In this document: positions 15,506-24,061 of the stretch, one piece after another
Layout of the letters: each line of letters starts with the position of its first letter
How positions within the stretch are numbered: position 1 is the first letter of the stretch
Source: a virus
Strand: one strand, 5' to 3'
Virus record (IMG/VR): IMGVR_UViG_3300010401_000051
Span: 1 to 41,558 of that record
Length of the DNA: 41,558 nucleotides
Program-made: the position numbers and the translations under genes
Notes under the pieces: generated by a model
The model's input: the letters and a program-made list of their open reading frames with translations, nothing else
What the model was told of the DNA's origin: nothing
Database searches by the model: none

Positions 15506-16525
15506 CTACGGGATCACCTTGTAGGCGATGCCAGACCAGTAGGTCGACCCGACCACGTTGTCGCCGCTCTTCTTCTGCGTAGGGAACAGCACCCAGTCGT
15601 CGCCGCCGATAGAGACGACGTCGCCGGCGTTGAAGAACTGGATGTTCACGCCGCCGATGTCGCGCATGGAGCCGAGCAGGTAGCCGTCCGCCCCGCTGTT
15701 CTGGTTCGCCATGATCCCGATCGGGTAGATCGGCACGTTCGCGATGCTGGTGTCCGACTTCCAGCGCCCGAACGCGCGCGCGAGGAATCCGCCGCGGAAG
15801 CCTCCCATGATCGCAGAGCGCGTCGCGCCGCTCCGGTCCGTCCCAGGACCAGTGGAGAACTTGCCGCAGACGCCCCAGACGGACGGCGCGGGGTTCGGGA
15901 GGAACTGGGCTCGGACCGTCGCGCGGAACGGCGCGCCGGCGCCGCCGTCGCAGAGCGCGTCGAGCAGGAAGGACGAGGCCGTGTTCACGGCCGACCCGTG
16001 CTGGTCGGTCGCCTTGTAGGCGTGGCCGTAGCTGTACTCGCCTCCGGTCCACGCGTTGCCGATCCGTCCGAGCGTGCCGAACCCGAAGTGGACGAAGGTG
16101 TCCGTCGCGACCTGGACGACGGCGTGCACATAGGTGCTACTGCCGCTGGAGGTGCGCGATCCGAAGAACCAGAACGGCATCGACCCGTTGACGAGCGGCG
16201 CGCAGCGACCCGTGCCGAGCGTCGCGTTGTCGCTGGCGACCGCGCCCTGGCCCGAGTCGTTCGTCTGGTTGCCAGGAAGCGTCGAAGAGTTGACGAACCC
16301 GGTCGCCTGATAGATGCCGACGTTCGCCGGCGTGCCCGCCTGGTCCCAGCGGAAGCCCATGTAGTGAGCGATCGCGCCGACGGCGTAGTGGAGGAAGAGC
16401 CGGTCGCTCGCGACGTAGTCCTGGACCCATCCCGGCGACCCGAGCGACGTCGCGAACGCCGCGAGTCCGGACGTTCCGGTCAGGAGGTCCGCGACGCTCG
16501 TCGCCGTCCCGGTCTGGAACGACAT
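15506..16525 (-). CDS. Virion structural protein, 339 aa
   Basis: ATG at 16525 overlaps the preceding stop (TGATG). Starts MSFQTGTATSVADLLTG and ends with SGDNVVGSTYWSGIAYKVIP. The sequence is aromatic, Gly/Ser-rich beta, like virion proteins seen next to tail genes of many siphophages. It probably forms a tail-side structure together with the next upstream gene, with which it shares style (FFGSR..., WAGWSTIC-type segments). No enzyme motif. Confidence 0.65.
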   Translation of the reverse strand: MSFQTGTATSVADLLTGTSGLAAFATSLGSPGWVQDYVASDRLFLHYAVGAIAHYMGFRWDQAGTPANVGIYQATGFVNSSTLPGNQTNDSGQGAVASDNATLGTGRCAPLVNGSMPFWFFGSRTSSGSSTYVHAVVQVATDTFVHFGFGTLGRIGNAWTGGEYSYGHAYKATDQHGSAVNTASSFLLDALCDGGAGAPFRATVRAQFLPNPAPSVWGVCGKFSTGPGTDRSGATRSAIMGGFRGGFLARAFGRWKSDTSIANVPIYPIGIMANQNSGADGYLLGSMRDIGGVNIQFFNAGDVVSIGGDDWVLFPTQKKSGDNVVGSTYWSGIAYKVIP

Positions 16526-18165
16526 CAGCGACCCTCCCTCATCGCGAAGAAGGAGTAGGACTTCGTGCGACCGCCGTTCTGGAAGACGCGGTAGACCGTC
16601 GACCCGCTGACCGTGAACGTGTCCTCCGGCGCGATCGACGTCCCGTCCGCCTTGACGGCGCTGGCCCAGAAGACGTTGTTGAGCGCGCCGAGCGGGAAAC
16701 CCTCGGCCGCGAAGATGACGAGGACCGGGAAGAGAACCTGCGCGTTGCCCGACGCGTCCGGCGACGGCTTCAGGAGGATCGTCGCGGTGTCGCCGTCCGC
16801 TCGGCAGATCGTCGACCAGCCGGCCCAACCGCCGTCCTCGACGATGTAGTCGGCCGTCGTGTCGACCGTCTGGTTCTGCGGCTTCCCGACCGGGAAGACG
16901 ACGTGGTCCTGGTTGATCGTGCCCCACGGAGGGACGCCAGCGGTCGCCGACGCGTTGAAGAGCTCGACCCACGCGACGCCGGTCTGGGACCACGCGACGC
17001 ACGGCCCCGACCGGCCCCCGTGACGGTAGCACTCCGTCAGACCGGAGAGGTCGAAGTCGCCCTCGCCGTTCGAGAGGTCCGCCGTGCACGACGTCGAGTT
17101 GTGCGACGCCATGACGACCATCGGGTACGGGTTCTCGGTCGCCGTCCCGAACGGGTCGAGGAGGCCGACGTAGTAGGAGTGGTAGACCGTGCGCGACGGT
17201 CCGTCGGCACGGATCACGCCGAAGAGTGCGCGCTGGGTGCCGGAGACCCAGCACTGGATCGTAGTCCCAGCCGGCATGACGCTGACGTACTGGCCGGCCG
17301 TCGTCGATGGCGCCGAGTTGATCGCGTTCGGCTGCGCGTCGTAGCTCGAGCTCGGGTCGAACGCCGTGAAGCCGGTGAACGAGAGGAACTTCGTGTTCGG
17401 CCCGGTATGCGTCCCGGTCCGGATCCCGACGATCGGCGGGACCTGCCCAGCCGCCGCGACGCCCTGGAGGACGACCTCCTTCTCGTCGAGGACGCCGTTG
17501 AACGAGAAATTGTTCGCGTTCCTGAGCGCCGTCCACCCGGAGAACGAGAGGCCGCCGGTGAACTGCGCGCCCGAGCCACTCCCCCCGAGCGCCGTGTAGG
17601 GCGCCACGATGACGCCCTGGAGCGTCATGTTGAGCTTCATGCCGGTCCCGGTGCCGAGCCCGATCGAGCTCGAGGTCGAGGCCGGAAGTGGCGGCGGCGT
17701 GACGTAGGAACCGCCATCCTCGAAGAGCTGGACGCCCGTCGCCGGTCCCGTCCCGCCGCCGCCAGAGATGCTCGTGATCTGGACCTTCGCGGCGTTCGTG
17801 AAGACGCCGCCGAGGACCTGGACGACGTCGCCGACCGCGTAGCCGGTGCCGGCGACCACGACGGACACCGTCGCGATCCTGTTGCTGAAGGACCCGCCGT
17901 TGATGATCCGCTTGATGCGGGTGATCGGGTGGGTCGGGTCGACGTCATCGACGCCGACCACGAACTGGCACGGTGCGAGGCCGCTCGGGTGCGAGATCGT
18001 GAGGACGTCGTCCTCCGTGTAGCCGGAGCCGCCGGTGAGGACGAGGAGGCCGACGCCCGGAGACGCGTCGATGTCGTAGCCGTTCGGGAAGTAGGCCGAC
18101 GTCGCGAGCTCGACGAGCCGCGTCAGGACGTCCCGATAGCCGGTAGCGACGAAGGACTGCCACAT
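16525..18165 (-). CDS. Virion protein with N-terminal beta modules, 546 aa
   Basis: After MWQSFVATGYRDVLTRLVEL, residues ~45-190 contain three related Gly-rich modules (LTGGSGYTEDDVLTI, VAGTGYAVGDVVQVLGG, EDGGSYVTPPPLP). This is a module widely found decorating phage structural proteins and also present in the connector gene at 34657..35454. The C-terminal two thirds is a beta protein similar in style to the next gene. Tail or appendage role inferred from position directly after the tape measure. Confidence 0.65.
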   Translation of the reverse strand: MWQSFVATGYRDVLTRLVELATSAYFPNGYDIDASPGVGLLVLTGGSGYTEDDVLTISHPSGLAPCQFVVGVDDVDPTHPITRIKRIINGGSFSNRIATVSVVVAGTGYAVGDVVQVLGGVFTNAAKVQITSISGGGGTGPATGVQLFEDGGSYVTPPPLPASTSSSIGLGTGTGMKLNMTLQGVIVAPYTALGGSGSGAQFTGGLSFSGWTALRNANNFSFNGVLDEKEVVLQGVAAAGQVPPIVGIRTGTHTGPNTKFLSFTGFTAFDPSSSYDAQPNAINSAPSTTAGQYVSVMPAGTTIQCWVSGTQRALFGVIRADGPSRTVYHSYYVGLLDPFGTATENPYPMVVMASHNSTSCTADLSNGEGDFDLSGLTECYRHGGRSGPCVAWSQTGVAWVELFNASATAGVPPWGTINQDHVVFPVGKPQNQTVDTTADYIVEDGGWAGWSTICRADGDTATILLKPSPDASGNAQVLFPVLVIFAAEGFPLGALNNVFWASAVKADGTSIAPEDTFTVSGSTVYRVFQNGGRTKSYSFFAMREGR

Positions 18166-18167
18166 GG

Positions 18168-20315
18168 TCAGAAGAGCCCTCGCGACGACGAGCGGTTCCG
18201 GGCCATGACGTTCAGGATCTCGCGGTCGGCCTTGCCGCTCGCGATGTGGCGCGTGATCTCGTCGGGGTCGCTGACGTTGACGACGCTGACGTGGAAGCTC
18301 GGCGCGGCGAGCTTGTCGACCGGCGTCACCGTCCCGCTCTGGCTCGGGCGGAAGACTTCAGTCTTGCCCTTCTCGCCGACGAGATAGGCGCGACCGCCGA
18401 TGACGGGGCCGCCCTCGGCGCGCGCCGGCGGCGTGTAGGCCGTCCCGTTCCCGCCGACCGACGGCGACCCGTCGAGGTTCGTCCCGCCGCCGCCGCCGAA
18501 GAACGCGCCACCGATCCCCGCGACCGCCTTGAGCACGAGCTGCTCGGCGATGATGCGGTTGATCTGGGCGATCGCCGAGTCGGCGAGGTCCTTCCAGTTC
18601 GCCTTGCCGCTCGTCGCGAGCTGAGCGAGCCCATCGGCGATCGTGCTCGTCGCCGTCGTCCAGACGCTCTGGATCGTCTTGGCATCGTTACGCGCGCCGT
18701 CCTCGGTGTTGGCGAACGCGAGCTCGAGGCCGCTCTGCCAGTCCTTCGCGGCGGCGAGGTCCTGCTGCGCGTACTGGATCCGGAGGTCGTGGATCTGCTT
18801 CTCGGTGAAGCCGTAGGTCTTCGCCGCGTGGTCGATGTCCTCGAGGTGCTGCTGGTAGATCTCCTGGTACCGGATCGCCTGCTGGGTCTTGAGGATCTCC
18901 TGGTCCTTCTGCGTCTCGATCTGGCTGACGTATCCCGCGGCGATGCTCGGGCTCTGGAAGTTGTCGTCGACCGGACCGGCCGCGTCGCGCGTACGTCGGT
19001 CCTTGTCGAGCTCGAGCGCCCTCGCCTTGATCCGCTCGAACGCCTCGTCGAAGCTCTTCGGGAGGTTGGACTTGCCGATCTGCTTCTCCAGCTCGTCGAA
19101 GTCCGCGATCAGCGCGACGATGTCGTCGTGCACTCCACCGAGGCCGAGAAGCGAGTCGCGGAGGTCGTCCGACTTCTTCTTCGACGCCTCGAGCTGACGA
19201 CCGAGATCCAGGATCGCGTCGTTCAGGCCCTTCGGGTCCGACCCCATCTCGACGCCGTGCTGGAACGCGGCAGACCGGTCGTTGATCTCCTTGACGATCT
19301 GGGCCTGGCGCTCCTTCTCGGCGAGATAGGCCGATCCTTCCGGACCGAGCGTCGGGATCCCGAAGTGGCCGGCGAGCGGCGACGTGGCGACCCTCGCCGC
19401 CAGGTCGAGGACCTCCCTGATCCCGGTCTTCATGATGTTGAAGAAGAGCTGGGCCGCGTGGCCGGCGAGGTCGAGCGAGTGGATGAAGACGTTCCCGAAG
19501 ACGTCAGAGATCACCTCTCCGTTCGCCCCGACGAAGGAGGCGAGGTTGACGAAGATCTCCTTCGAGACGTCGTAGAACGCCTGAAGTTCGGTCGACTTGG
19601 CAAGCGCGCCGCCGAGCTCCTCCTTGAAGTCGTCCCACGCCTTCGTCGCCATGATGATCGAGCCGGCGCCGCCCTCGATCGACGCCTTCGCGACGCCGCC
19701 GATGCGCGCCTCGAGCTTCTCGAGAACCTCCGCGGACTTCGCAGCCGAGTCCGTGAGCACGGAGAGCGTCTTCGACGTCCGCCCGAACTGGATCTCTCCG
19801 GTCTGGAGGCCATGCTCGACCTTGCGCACGGCGTTGACGAGATCGCCACCGAACGCGGTCGCGTAGTCGGCGGCGATCGTGATGACCTTGTCGAGCTCAT
19901 CGCCCTGATGGCCGAACTGGATCGCAAGTGCGGCCGCATCGCGAGCGGCCTCGTCGTCGAACCGGCTGTTGTCGGCGACTCTGTGCGCGAGCTCCTCGAC
20001 GCGTCGCGCCGTCTCGGAGCTCGTGTCCCCGACGCCCTTCAGCGCGACCTGGAGCTTGATGTTCGACAGGTAGACGCGGTCGTATTCCTTGACGAGGTCG
20101 GAAGCGATGTCCTCGAGCTTGCGGAACTGCTCGATCGGCATCTCGATGATCGTCTTGATCGCCTCGAATCCCTTCTTCATGAGCTCGAGGGCCTGGTTGA
20201 CGTCGAGCGCCTTGTGCTCGACCTCATCCAGCGAGTCCTTGATGCGCTTGCCGCCGTCGACGCCTGGCCGCGGGTCGACGTCGATTACGATCCTGTAGAC
20301 CGCCTCGTCGGCCAC
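18168..20315 (-). CDS. Tape measure protein, 715 aa
   Basis: Long helical protein directly after the tail assembly chaperones. GTG start at 20315. The N-terminal half has long amphipathic helices (ALELMKKGFEAIKTIIEMP, ETARRVEELAHRVADNSRF). The C-terminus has the lambda gpH-like segment NWKDLADSAIAQINRIIAEQ followed by a Gly/Ala-rich stretch. It sets tail length and is ejected on infection. By the usual ~0.15 nm per residue it implies a tail of about 100 nm. There is no peptidoglycan hydrolase domain. Confidence 0.9.
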   Translation of the reverse strand: MADEAVYRIVIDVDPRPGVDGGKRIKDSLDEVEHKALDVNQALELMKKGFEAIKTIIEMPIEQFRKLEDIASDLVKEYDRVYLSNIKLQVALKGVGDTSSETARRVEELAHRVADNSRFDDEAARDAAALAIQFGHQGDELDKVITIAADYATAFGGDLVNAVRKVEHGLQTGEIQFGRTSKTLSVLTDSAAKSAEVLEKLEARIGGVAKASIEGGAGSIIMATKAWDDFKEELGGALAKSTELQAFYDVSKEIFVNLASFVGANGEVISDVFGNVFIHSLDLAGHAAQLFFNIMKTGIREVLDLAARVATSPLAGHFGIPTLGPEGSAYLAEKERQAQIVKEINDRSAAFQHGVEMGSDPKGLNDAILDLGRQLEASKKKSDDLRDSLLGLGGVHDDIVALIADFDELEKQIGKSNLPKSFDEAFERIKARALELDKDRRTRDAAGPVDDNFQSPSIAAGYVSQIETQKDQEILKTQQAIRYQEIYQQHLEDIDHAAKTYGFTEKQIHDLRIQYAQQDLAAAKDWQSGLELAFANTEDGARNDAKTIQSVWTTATSTIADGLAQLATSGKANWKDLADSAIAQINRIIAEQLVLKAVAGIGGAFFGGGGGTNLDGSPSVGGNGTAYTPPARAEGGPVIGGRAYLVGEKGKTEVFRPSQSGTVTPVDKLAAPSFHVSVVNVSDPDEITRHIASGKADREILNVMARNRSSSRGLF

Positions 20316-20316
20316 C

Positions 20317-21119
20317 TCAGTCGCTCCCCGTCTGGATGCCGTTCGGCGCGGACGCGCCGCTCTGCCGGTTCTCGGCCAGCCACGCGGCGTCCATCGCGCG
20401 GATCACCGCGCAGAACGTCCGGTGGAGCTGGCCGTCGAGACCGAGGCGGTCGCCGTAGTCGGCGATGAAGTTCCAGGGGATCGGTCCGACGTCCATGCCG
20501 ACCGTACGGCAGGTCTGGAGGTCGAGGTATGCCTCGAGGTAGACGCGCTCGATCGGATCGATCGCCGGCTGGTCCAGGAACCACTGCGGGAGCGGGAGGT
20601 CGCGCTTCGCGCGCTCGCGAACCTCGAACTCCTGATCCCGGAGCTTCAGCTCCCAGAGGAGCCGGCGGACGAGTTTCCCGAGACGGCCGCCGCGTCGATC
20701 TCGCCCTCGAAGTTCCTCGGCAGGATGAAGAAGACGCGGAGGTCCTGGAACACGATCTCCGGTAGCGCGCGCAGCAGCCCGGCCGCGGTCGCCGTAGAGA
20801 ACGCCACCGGCTCGCCCTTCGCGTCCACCACGCCCTCCCACCCGACGAGGACGTGCTCGGCGAAGAGGTCGAAGCTCCGCGAGCGGTCGCGAGCGATAGC
20901 CTCCCAGTCCTTCTCGTCCGGCTTCGGGTAGCTCGTGGCCGACGCGCGGAGCTGCGCCGCGGAGAGAGGCAGGTTCGACGACTGGTGCGCGCACCGGCCC
21001 TGGACCCTGGCCTTCGGCGCGACGCAGGGGATCGAGAACCAGCGCAGCTTCCCCTCGACCTTCTGCCTCGAGACGTGGGAGAAGTCGGGCAGCGAGGCGG
21101 GATCCGGCGTTTCGCTCAT
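20317..21119 (-). CDS. Tail assembly chaperone, -1 frameshift product, 267 aa
   Basis: The short chaperone frame (157 aa) carries the slippery heptamer G GGA AAC at 20679-20673, in the right phase (TCG GGA AAC). A -1 slip continues as LVRRLLWELKLRDQEFEVRE to the TGA at 20317-20319, two codons before the tape measure. The fused product has 149 residues from the upstream frame plus 118 from the extension. This is the classic gpG/gpGT arrangement of long-tailed phages, in which a minority of ribosomes make the extended chaperone that coats the tape measure. Confidence 0.85.
20646..21119 (-). CDS. Tail assembly chaperone, short form (gpG-like), 157 aa
   Basis: Starts at ATG 21119 and ends in TGA at 20646. 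Located between the major tail protein and the tape measure. Acidic/helical with a YPKPDEKDWEAIARDRSRSF segment. The last eight residues (SSAGSSGS) follow the slip site and are bypassed in the long form. Function inferred from position and the frameshift; sequence itself is divergent from lambda gpG. Confidence 0.85.
   Translation of the reverse strand: MSETPDPASLPDFSHVSRQKVEGKLRWFSIPCVAPKARVQGRCAHQSSNLPLSAAQLRASATSYPKPDEKDWEAIARDRSRSFDLFAEHVLVGWEGVVDAKGEPVAFSTATAAGLLRALPEIVFQDLRVFFILPRNFEGEIDAAAVSGNSSAGSSGS
20673..20679 (-). promoter_or_regulatory. Programmed -1 frameshift site GGGAAAC
   Basis: On the minus strand the heptamer reads G GGA AAC, matching X-XXY-YYZ in zero-frame phase. Lambda uses GGGAAAG. 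The downstream frame stays open for 118 codons to just before the tape measure. Confidence 0.85.
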
Positions 21120-21154
21120 GCGGCAATCTCGGCTCCGAGAGGTTCCTCAGCGGG

Positions 21155-22711
21155 TCACGGCAGGACGGGGAATAGGCTGATCCCGATCGAGTTCCCGAGC
21201 GTCGCGTCGCCGAACGGCATGAACGTGACGGCGATCTTGACCGACTTGTCCAGCGGGAAGCTCTTCGCGCCGTCGCCAAACGTGACCGACGGGAAGTCGA
21301 AGGCGATACCGCCGTCCCCGTTCTTCAGCATGAAGTCGAAGGTCTGCGTGTCGTTCGCGCGGATGTGCGTCGGCACCGACGAGTCGGCGTAGATCATCGT
21401 CGCCGTCAGCTCGCAGATGAACTGGCCGACGTCCATCACGGCGGCGCCGAGCACGGAGAGGATCTTGTCCGGCGAGAGGTTGTTCGTGATCTTGAGCGTG
21501 AGGCTCTTGAAGAACGTGTTCGTCGACGAGAGGCCGTCCGTCCGGAGGTTGACGAAGCTCGACGTCGTGTTGAACGCCGTCGTCCCGATCGGGGAGATCG
21601 CCGTGCTCGCGTTCGTCTTGCGCGATCCAGTCGGCACCGGCGTGTCGAAGCCGAGGTAGCCGAGCTTCGCCGTGATCTTGTTCGTCTCCGGCATGTCGAG
21701 CGTGAGCTCGTTCAGGTAGTTGGCGAACGGGTACTCGTACCCGTCGACACCGGGGCTGCCGAGGTCCGGCTCCGCGAGCTCGAAGGTCTTCGTGCGCTCG
21801 ATGTAGCGCGAGTCGTCGACGTTCTGGTCGTTCGAGACGTCGCGGAGGAAACGGCCGAAGAGGATGTCGACCGTGTCGCCCGCGCCGTTGTCGGTCACGA
21901 GCCGCGCATCGAGCTTGTCGAGCACGAGCGTGCTGCCCGGGCCGGCCGTCATCCCGATGACGCGGGCGAAGCCGAGGCCGGCCGAGAACTGCTGGCCCGC
22001 GGCGAGACCGCCGACGTGGACGAACTGGCCCTTCGTGATGCCGAGCGTCGTGAAGTCGACCTGGTTCGCCGCCACGACGCCGTTCTGGCCGGCCGTGATC
22101 GTCGCCTGGCCGGAGACCGGCGTCCCGACGTCGATCTTGAGGTCGCCCGTGATCGCGCGGACGCCCGCGATCGTCACGAAGGCGTTGGTCGGCGGCGTCT
22201 CGACGGAGTTGCCGGAGACCGTGATGGTCGTCGCGGCGAGGCCCGTGTCGGCCGTCAGCACCTTGAGGCCGTTGTTCGCCGCGATCGCGTAGCCGGCGGC
22301 GAAGACGAGGCTCTTCGCTCCAGCGCCCGCGTTGTTCCACTGGAGCTTCGCGGCCTGGCTCGTCGTCGCGCCGGGGATCGTCCAGCCCGTGCCAGACGCC
22401 ACCGGCGCGAAGAAGTAGAGGTTGGCGTTCACGAACTCGGCGAAGACGAGGCCCTCGAACTCCTTCGTGGCGACGTCCATCGTGAGGTCGCAGTCGTACG
22501 AGACGGCCGAGTCGAGGTCGACCGTCGTCCCCTTCTTGAGCTGGCGGGTCCGGCTGATCGGACGGCGCGGCACCGTCTTGATCTTGGCGCCGAGCTCGTT
22601 GATGGCGTTCGGCTCGAGCTTGAACCACGTCGGCGAGCCCGAGAGCACGCCCGGCGTCGAGGTCTCGATCGCGAAGGAGAGGCCGGTCTTGTTGGTCAAC
22701 ACGCGCGACAT
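21155..22711 (-). CDS. Major tail protein, 518 aa
   Basis: ATG at 22711 overlaps the stop of the tail terminator (TGATG). Starts MSRVLTNKTGLSFAIETSTP, a typical tail-tube opening, with PNAINELGAKIKTVPRRPIS soon after. All-beta, and longer than minimal tube proteins, so it probably carries one or two extra surface domains (for example the Ig-like Ala/Gly/Thr-rich middle around residues 130-230). Order tail terminator - major tail protein - chaperones is conserved in siphophages. Confidence 0.85.
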   Translation of the reverse strand: MSRVLTNKTGLSFAIETSTPGVLSGSPTWFKLEPNAINELGAKIKTVPRRPISRTRQLKKGTTVDLDSAVSYDCDLTMDVATKEFEGLVFAEFVNANLYFFAPVASGTGWTIPGATTSQAAKLQWNNAGAGAKSLVFAAGYAIAANNGLKVLTADTGLAATTITVSGNSVETPPTNAFVTIAGVRAITGDLKIDVGTPVSGQATITAGQNGVVAANQVDFTTLGITKGQFVHVGGLAAGQQFSAGLGFARVIGMTAGPGSTLVLDKLDARLVTDNGAGDTVDILFGRFLRDVSNDQNVDDSRYIERTKTFELAEPDLGSPGVDGYEYPFANYLNELTLDMPETNKITAKLGYLGFDTPVPTGSRKTNASTAISPIGTTAFNTTSSFVNLRTDGLSSTNTFFKSLTLKITNNLSPDKILSVLGAAVMDVGQFICELTATMIYADSSVPTHIRANDTQTFDFMLKNGDGGIAFDFPSVTFGDGAKSFPLDKSVKIAVTFMPFGDATLGNSIGISLFPVLP

Positions 22712-23127
22712 CAGCGGGTCTCCTGGTAGTCGAACGCGACCGAGACGTTGGTCTGGTGCCACCGGCCGTCGTTGCCGATGTCGCGGACGGACGCCGTGTA
22801 GAGGCGGAGCTCGGAGCCGCCGAGGTCGATCCCCTCGAGGATCGTGACGACGTCCTGCGCGAGGTCGTCGCTCGGCTTCAGGCCGGAGTCCTTGTCGACG
22901 AAGACCTGGACGAAGGCCGTCCCGGACCTCAGGAACTTGCGCGAGCCGACCGGGCCGAGGCTGTCCTGGCTCGCCGCCTGCATCTGGACGGAGACACGGA
23001 CCCAGGAGCCGCCGTCCGGCGGCGTGAACTCCTCGTTGTCGAAGCAGTACGGCATCGTCGGGTGGAGCACGGCCCACCCGATCGCGAACTGCTCGGCGAT
23101 CGCCTCTCGCGCGACGGGGAGGATCAC
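22711..23127 (-). CDS. Tail terminator protein, 138 aa
   Basis: ATG at 23127 overlaps the neck gene stop. The segment DGGSWVRVSVQMQAASQDSL followed by GTAFVQVFVDKDSGLKPSDD matches the DUF4128-like tail terminators that cap the tail tube and join it to the head. The N-terminal helix (AREAIAEQFAIGWAVL) and strand order also fit. Confidence 0.75.
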   Translation of the reverse strand: MILPVAREAIAEQFAIGWAVLHPTMPYCFDNEEFTPPDGGSWVRVSVQMQAASQDSLGPVGSRKFLRSGTAFVQVFVDKDSGLKPSDDLAQDVVTILEGIDLGGSELRLYTASVRDIGNDGRWHQTNVSVAFDYQETR

Positions 23128-23648
23128 AGGACCGGCCCTTCGGACGCGCCGACGCTCGGCGACTCGCCGCCCGGGTCGTGCCTGAGGTCCTCGCGCAGCG
23201 CCTTGACGATCGCGCGCTCTACGAAGCCGGCGGGCGCCTGCTTGCTCGATCCGTCGTTGAGGTCGCCGATGTAGGGCACGTTGTTCGAGACGAAGACGTG
23301 CTGCGCGCCAGCTTCGACGTCGATCTTGTAGCCGGTGACCTGCTCGCGACCGTCGATCTGCGGTCCGAAGTCGACGAGGCTGTATCTCGGACGACCCGTG
23401 GCTCCGCGCGTGACCGGGAGGTTCTCCTCCTTGCCGGTCGGTCTGCTCCCGACTGGCTCGAGCTGGGGCTCACCTACGCGCGGGATCCAGTTCGAGCGGG
23501 CCCAGCCGGTGTCGACGGGAGTTCCGCCCTGGATCGGCGGAGCGACTAGATTGGCGTGGATGTCGAGCGCGACCTTGCGGACCACGATCCCGAGGACTCG
23601 GTCGATCGCCTGCTTGAGCGGGGTCACCTCGTGGACGACGGTCGCCAT
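23124..23648 (-). CDS. HK97 gp10-like neck/tail completion protein, 174 aa
   Basis: Core motif GGTPVDTGWARSNW near residues 37-52 and the later VSNNVPYIGDLNDGSSKQAP are diagnostic of the gp10-like neck family. It forms part of the head-tail joint; order neck - terminator - major tail protein is standard. The N-terminal ~35 residues are helical (LKQAIDRVLGIVVRKVAL). Confidence 0.8.
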   Translation of the reverse strand: MATVVHEVTPLKQAIDRVLGIVVRKVALDIHANLVAPPIQGGTPVDTGWARSNWIPRVGEPQLEPVGSRPTGKEENLPVTRGATGRPRYSLVDFGPQIDGREQVTGYKIDVEAGAQHVFVSNNVPYIGDLNDGSSKQAPAGFVERAIVKALREDLRHDPGGESPSVGASEGPVL

Positions 23649-23693
23649 CGGTTCTTCACGGCCTCTCGCCGGCCTCCGCGATCACCCCATGAC

Positions 23694-23726
23694 GGGGAGC
23701 TCTCGGGTCGCAATCGAGAGCCCCCC
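23694..23726 (-). terminator. Strong 12-bp hairpin between head and neck genes
   Basis: The minus strand reads GGGGGGCTCTCG - 9-nt loop - CGAGAGCTCCCC: 12 pairs with one G-T wobble. It lies in the 96-base gap between the 104-aa gene and the neck gene. There is no T run after it, so it is not a classic Rho-independent terminator; an attenuator or mRNA processing/stability element fits. It would lower tail-gene expression relative to capsid. Confidence 0.5.
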
Positions 23727-23744
23727 GCCACGAGGCGCAAACCT

Positions 23745-24059
23745 TCAGTCGTTGTCGTCGGCCGAGACGCCCGCGAGCTGCAAGACGCCCATGTACCAGA
23801 GGCGCCGCACCTTGATCGGGCCGAGCGTCGCCTTCTCCTTCTCGGTCACGGGCTCGCCAGGCACGGTCGTGTAGGTCCCGTCGAAGCCGACGCCCTCGCG
23901 CCACACGAAGTCCCAGCCGAAGTCGAAGCTGGCGAGCGGCGGAGGGAGCCGCGTGGTCGGTCGGAAGGGCTTCTTCGCCGGAGCCGCGGGCGGCGTGGAA
24001 GCAACGACCGACGGTTCGGTCGTCGTCGCCTGCGGCTTCGGCGTCGAGGTCTTGCTCAC
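23745..24059 (-). CDS. Hypothetical head-region protein, 104 aa
   Basis: GTG start two bases after the major capsid stop. The N-terminal ~35 residues are Pro/Thr/Ala-rich and disordered (TSTPKPQATTTEPSVVASTP). The C-terminal part is ordered (FDFGWDFVWREGVGFDGTYT, then GPIKVRRLWYMGVLQLAG). Such short post-capsid genes are often head-completion proteins, but no family match is evident. Confidence 0.55.
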   Translation of the reverse strand: MSKTSTPKPQATTTEPSVVASTPPAAPAKKPFRPTTRLPPPLASFDFGWDFVWREGVGFDGTYTTVPGEPVTEKEKATLGPIKVRRLWYMGVLQLAGVSADDND

Positions 24060-24061
24060 GA

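Noticed and set aside
21365-22729. Plus-strand open frame of 454 codons
   Set aside because: Antisense shadow of the major tail protein with the same Arg/Glu/Val bias.
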